Source of the DNA: JBMTVN01 sp046047235
Lineage (GTDB): Bacteria > Verrucomicrobiota > Verrucomicrobiia > Limisphaerales > JAHDYP01
Assembly (NCBI GenBank): GCA_046047235.1
Contig: JBJOII010000049.1
Location: 1 to 27,816 of the forward strand
Length of the DNA stretch: 27,816 nucleotides
Reading direction: 5' to 3'
Of this stretch, positions 25,944 through 27,816 are shown piece by piece. A program made the position numbers and the translations under genes. The number at the start of each line of letters is the position of its first letter. Within the stretch, counting starts at the first letter, position 1. Below the pieces are notes generated by a model. The model was given only the letters and a program-made list of their open reading frames with translations. It was not told where the DNA came from and ran no database searches.

Positions 25944-27816
25944 GCGTGAGGGTTGAGCCCATGTTGCGGGTGGAGATTCTGGTGCTGGTTCGGGACGAGG
26001 CGGCGGTGTTGGAGTGTTTGGGGAGGGAGGGTGTGGTGGAGTTGGCAAGTGGTGATGGGATGGCGGGAGCGGATGTTATGCGGGAGGGGGACTTTTCAGG
26101 GGAGGCGGGGAGGTTGCGGGGGTTGCATCAGCGGGTGGTGGAGTTGGGCCGGGTCCTTGGGGTTGAGCTGCGCGGGGGGGAGGCTGGGGCGGTGGTCTAT
26201 GAGGGTGAGGTGGCGGGGTTGGAGGCGGAGTTGGACGGTGTGGAAGTGGAGGTGCGGGGTATTTTAGGGGGACGCGACCGGTTGCTGGAGGAGAGGCGGC
26301 GGTGGGAGGGGGAGTTGGGTTCGGTGGCAGGTTTTCAGGATTCCGGGTTGGAATTGAGTGGGGGCGGGGAGTTGGGTGAGCTGCGGTATGCGGCTGTGGA
26401 GCTGCCTGAGGGAGGGGAGGGTGAGTTGTCGATTCCGGATGGGGTTTGGGTGATTGAGGTGGGGTTGGGGAGGGCGTTGGTGGTGGGGAGGCGAGTGGGC
26501 TGGGAGGGATTGGTGCGGGAGTTGGTGGATGCGGGCTATCGACTGCTGCAATGGCCGGTTGTGGGGGGGGAGCAGGTGGGCGCGTGGTGGGAGCGGGGGA
26601 GGCGGCGGTTGGTGGATTTGGAGGAAGGGCTGCGTGGCTATGCGGGTCGGTTGTCCGAGTGTCGTGTCCGCCATGGTGTGGAGCTGGTTGGGTGGGGGAT
26701 GCGCTTACGCAGGGAGCTGGTAGTGCTTGATGCCCGGCAGCGGTTTTTGCGGACTGATTGCGGGGTGGTGATTCGGGGTTGGGTGCCGGCGTATGCCAGG
26801 GATCGATTGGACGGGGAATTGGAGAGAGTGACTGGCGGACGGGTGGTTGTGGAGTGGTTGGCTGTGGGTGGGGAGAGGGAGGGCGGGATTCCGGTGTTGA
26901 CGCGTGAGTCGGGGTGGTTGCGGCCGTTTGGGCGGCTGGTTCGGGCGTATGGTGTTCCGCGTTACGGTGAGCTGGTGCCTTCGTTGGTATTGGCTGTGAG
27001 TTTCGTGCTGATGTTTGGGTTGATGTTTGGGGATGTGGGACATGGTGGGGTGCTGGTTGGGGTCGGGTGGTTGGTGAGGTGGAAGTTGAGGACTGTCTTG
27101 GGGCGGGACGTAGCGGTGTTGTTATGGGCGAACGGGTTGAGCAGCGTGTTCTTTGGCTGGATGTATGGGAGTGTGTTTGGTTTGCCGGGGTGTCGGGGGT
27201 GGGCGTTGTGGCGGGATCCGTTGGAGGGGGATCCTTTACTGCTCATGGGAGTGGCCTTGGGATTTGGGGTGGTGTTCATGAGTGTGGGGTTATGGATGAA
27301 CATTGCGAATCGGGTTCGTGGGGGTGAATGGCGGGAGGTGATGCTGGACAAGTTTGGAGTGGCGGGAGTGTGTTTTTACTGGGGGCTGTTGTTTTGGTTA
27401 TGGCGGGGTAGGGATGGCGGGATGGGTGTGGGTGGGGCTGCGTTGGTGGGCTTGCCGGTGTTGGGATGGGTTGTGAAGGAGCCGTTGAGGCGGTTGGGCG
27501 AGGGGCGGTTGAGGGGAGGGGAGGGTGCCATGGTTTTGATGGAGTCGTTGGTTGGAGCATTTGAGGGCGTGTTGTTGTATGTGGCGAACACCTTGAGTTT
27601 TGTGCGGCTGGCTGCCTATGCGATGAGTCATGCGGCGTTATTGGTGGCGGCGTTTAGTTTGGCGGCTGAGGTGGAGAGAGTGGCGGGGTGGGCGTTCGGG
27701 TTTGCGGCGGGCTGGGCCACTGCGGCGAGTTGGGATTGGTGGTGCTGTTGTCCTCCGGCACCGTACTGGGGCCCCTATTGGTACGGCTGCTACGGGTCGT
27801 TCTACAACGCCTATGG
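25940..27816 (+). CDS. ntpI: V-type ATP synthase subunit I (a-subunit), truncated by window end
   Basis: 625 codons from ATG 25940, with AGGTGG close upstream and an ATGA overlap with subunit C. The N-terminal half (about 1-340) is the soluble arm with coiled-coil stretches (GLEAELDGVEVEVRGILGGRDRLLEERRR). The membrane half starts at the family signature RYGELVPSLVLAVSFVLMFGLMFGDVGHGG, continues through several helices, and includes NTLSFVRLAAYAMSH, which carries the conserved arginine that faces the proton-binding ring. Subunit I forms the proton half-channels. After GWAFGFAAGW the expected final helices are replaced by a Trp/Tyr/Cys/Pro-rich stretch (WDWWCCCPPAPYWGPYWYG) unlike the family, coinciding with loss of the G-rich skew, so the last ~70-90 bases may not belong to this gene. 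Confidence 0.92.
   Translation, partial: MSVRVEPMLRVEILVLVRDEAAVLECLGREGVVELASGDGMAGADVMREGDFSGEAGRLRGLHQRVVELGRVLGVELRGGEAGAVVYEGEVAGLEAELDGVEVEVRGILGGRDRLLEERRRWEGELGSVAGFQDSGLELSGGGELGELRYAAVELPEGGEGELSIPDGVWVIEVGLGRALVVGRRVGWEGLVRELVDAGYRLLQWPVVGGEQVGAWWERGRRRLVDLEEGLRGYAGRLSECRVRHGVELVGWGMRLRRELVVLDARQRFLRTDCGVVIRGWVPAYARDRLDGELERVTGGRVVVEWLAVGGEREGGIPVLTRESGWLRPFGRLVRAYGVPRYGELVPSLVLAVSFVLMFGLMFGDVGHGGVLVGVGWLVRWKLRTVLGRDVAVLLWANGLSSVFFGWMYGSVFGLPGCRGWALWRDPLEGDPLLLMGVALGFGVVFMSVGLWMNIANRVRGGEWREVMLDKFGVAGVCFYWGLLFWLWRGRDGGMGVGGAALVGLPVLGWVVKEPLRRLGEGRLRGGEGAMVLMESLVGAFEGVLLYVANTLSFVRLAAYAMSHAALLVAAFSLAAEVERVAGWAFGFAAGWATAASWDWWCCCPPAPYWGPYWYGCYGSFYNAY

Overview
The window is a GC-rich bacterial segment that most resembles the Verrucomicrobia / PVC group. 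This rests on gene content, not a phylogenetic marker: a secreted CxPSR sulfatase, secreted thermolysin-type proteases with added propeller and Ig-like domains, C-termini ending in FYRLVVP / FYRIVVP / FFRVVNP, a V-type (not F-type) ATPase, and few Shine-Dalgarno sites. The + strand is G-rich over C almost throughout, whichever strand is coding. The skew disappears in the first ~0.6 kb and the last ~70 bases, so both window edges may be foreign or mis-joined.

Layout. (1) 1-4109, minus strand: a DASS/SLC13 transporter, then an MGH1-like (GH63-clan type) glycoside hydrolase. The hydrolase frame runs without a stop through an unassigned ~180-residue segment into a HAD phosphatase that leaves the window. 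(2) 4260-13732, plus strand: a secreted sulfatase, then two paralogous ~1,130-residue M4 metalloproteases flanking a small secreted beta-sandwich-like protein. (3) 13733-13871: a convergent gap holding a perfect 38-bp palindrome. (4) 13872-23651, minus strand, read right to left: a secreted ten-repeat protein, a membrane transglutaminase-like protein with seven C-terminal helices, a RimK-like ATP-grasp ligase, a TPR lipoprotein, and a BNR-type protein broken by one base at a G8 tract. These genes are nearly contiguous or overlap and probably form one operon. (5) 23791-27816, plus strand: a cytidylate-kinase-like protein overlapping the start of a V-type ATPase operon (stalk subunit, subunit C, subunit I, truncated by the window end).

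How the genes may work together. Region 1-2 looks like exported degradation and uptake (sulfatase, proteases, glycosidase, transporter). Region 4 holds the known pairing of an ATP-grasp ligase with a 7TM 'inactive' transglutaminase, here joined to a TPR lipoprotein, a beta-propeller-like exported protein and a giant repeat protein. It could be an envelope peptide-ligation or modification system; that role is inferred. It is the most interesting part of the window. Region 5 is energy metabolism. No tRNA, rRNA, CRISPR array or insertion sequence was seen, and no gap between genes exceeds 300 bases.
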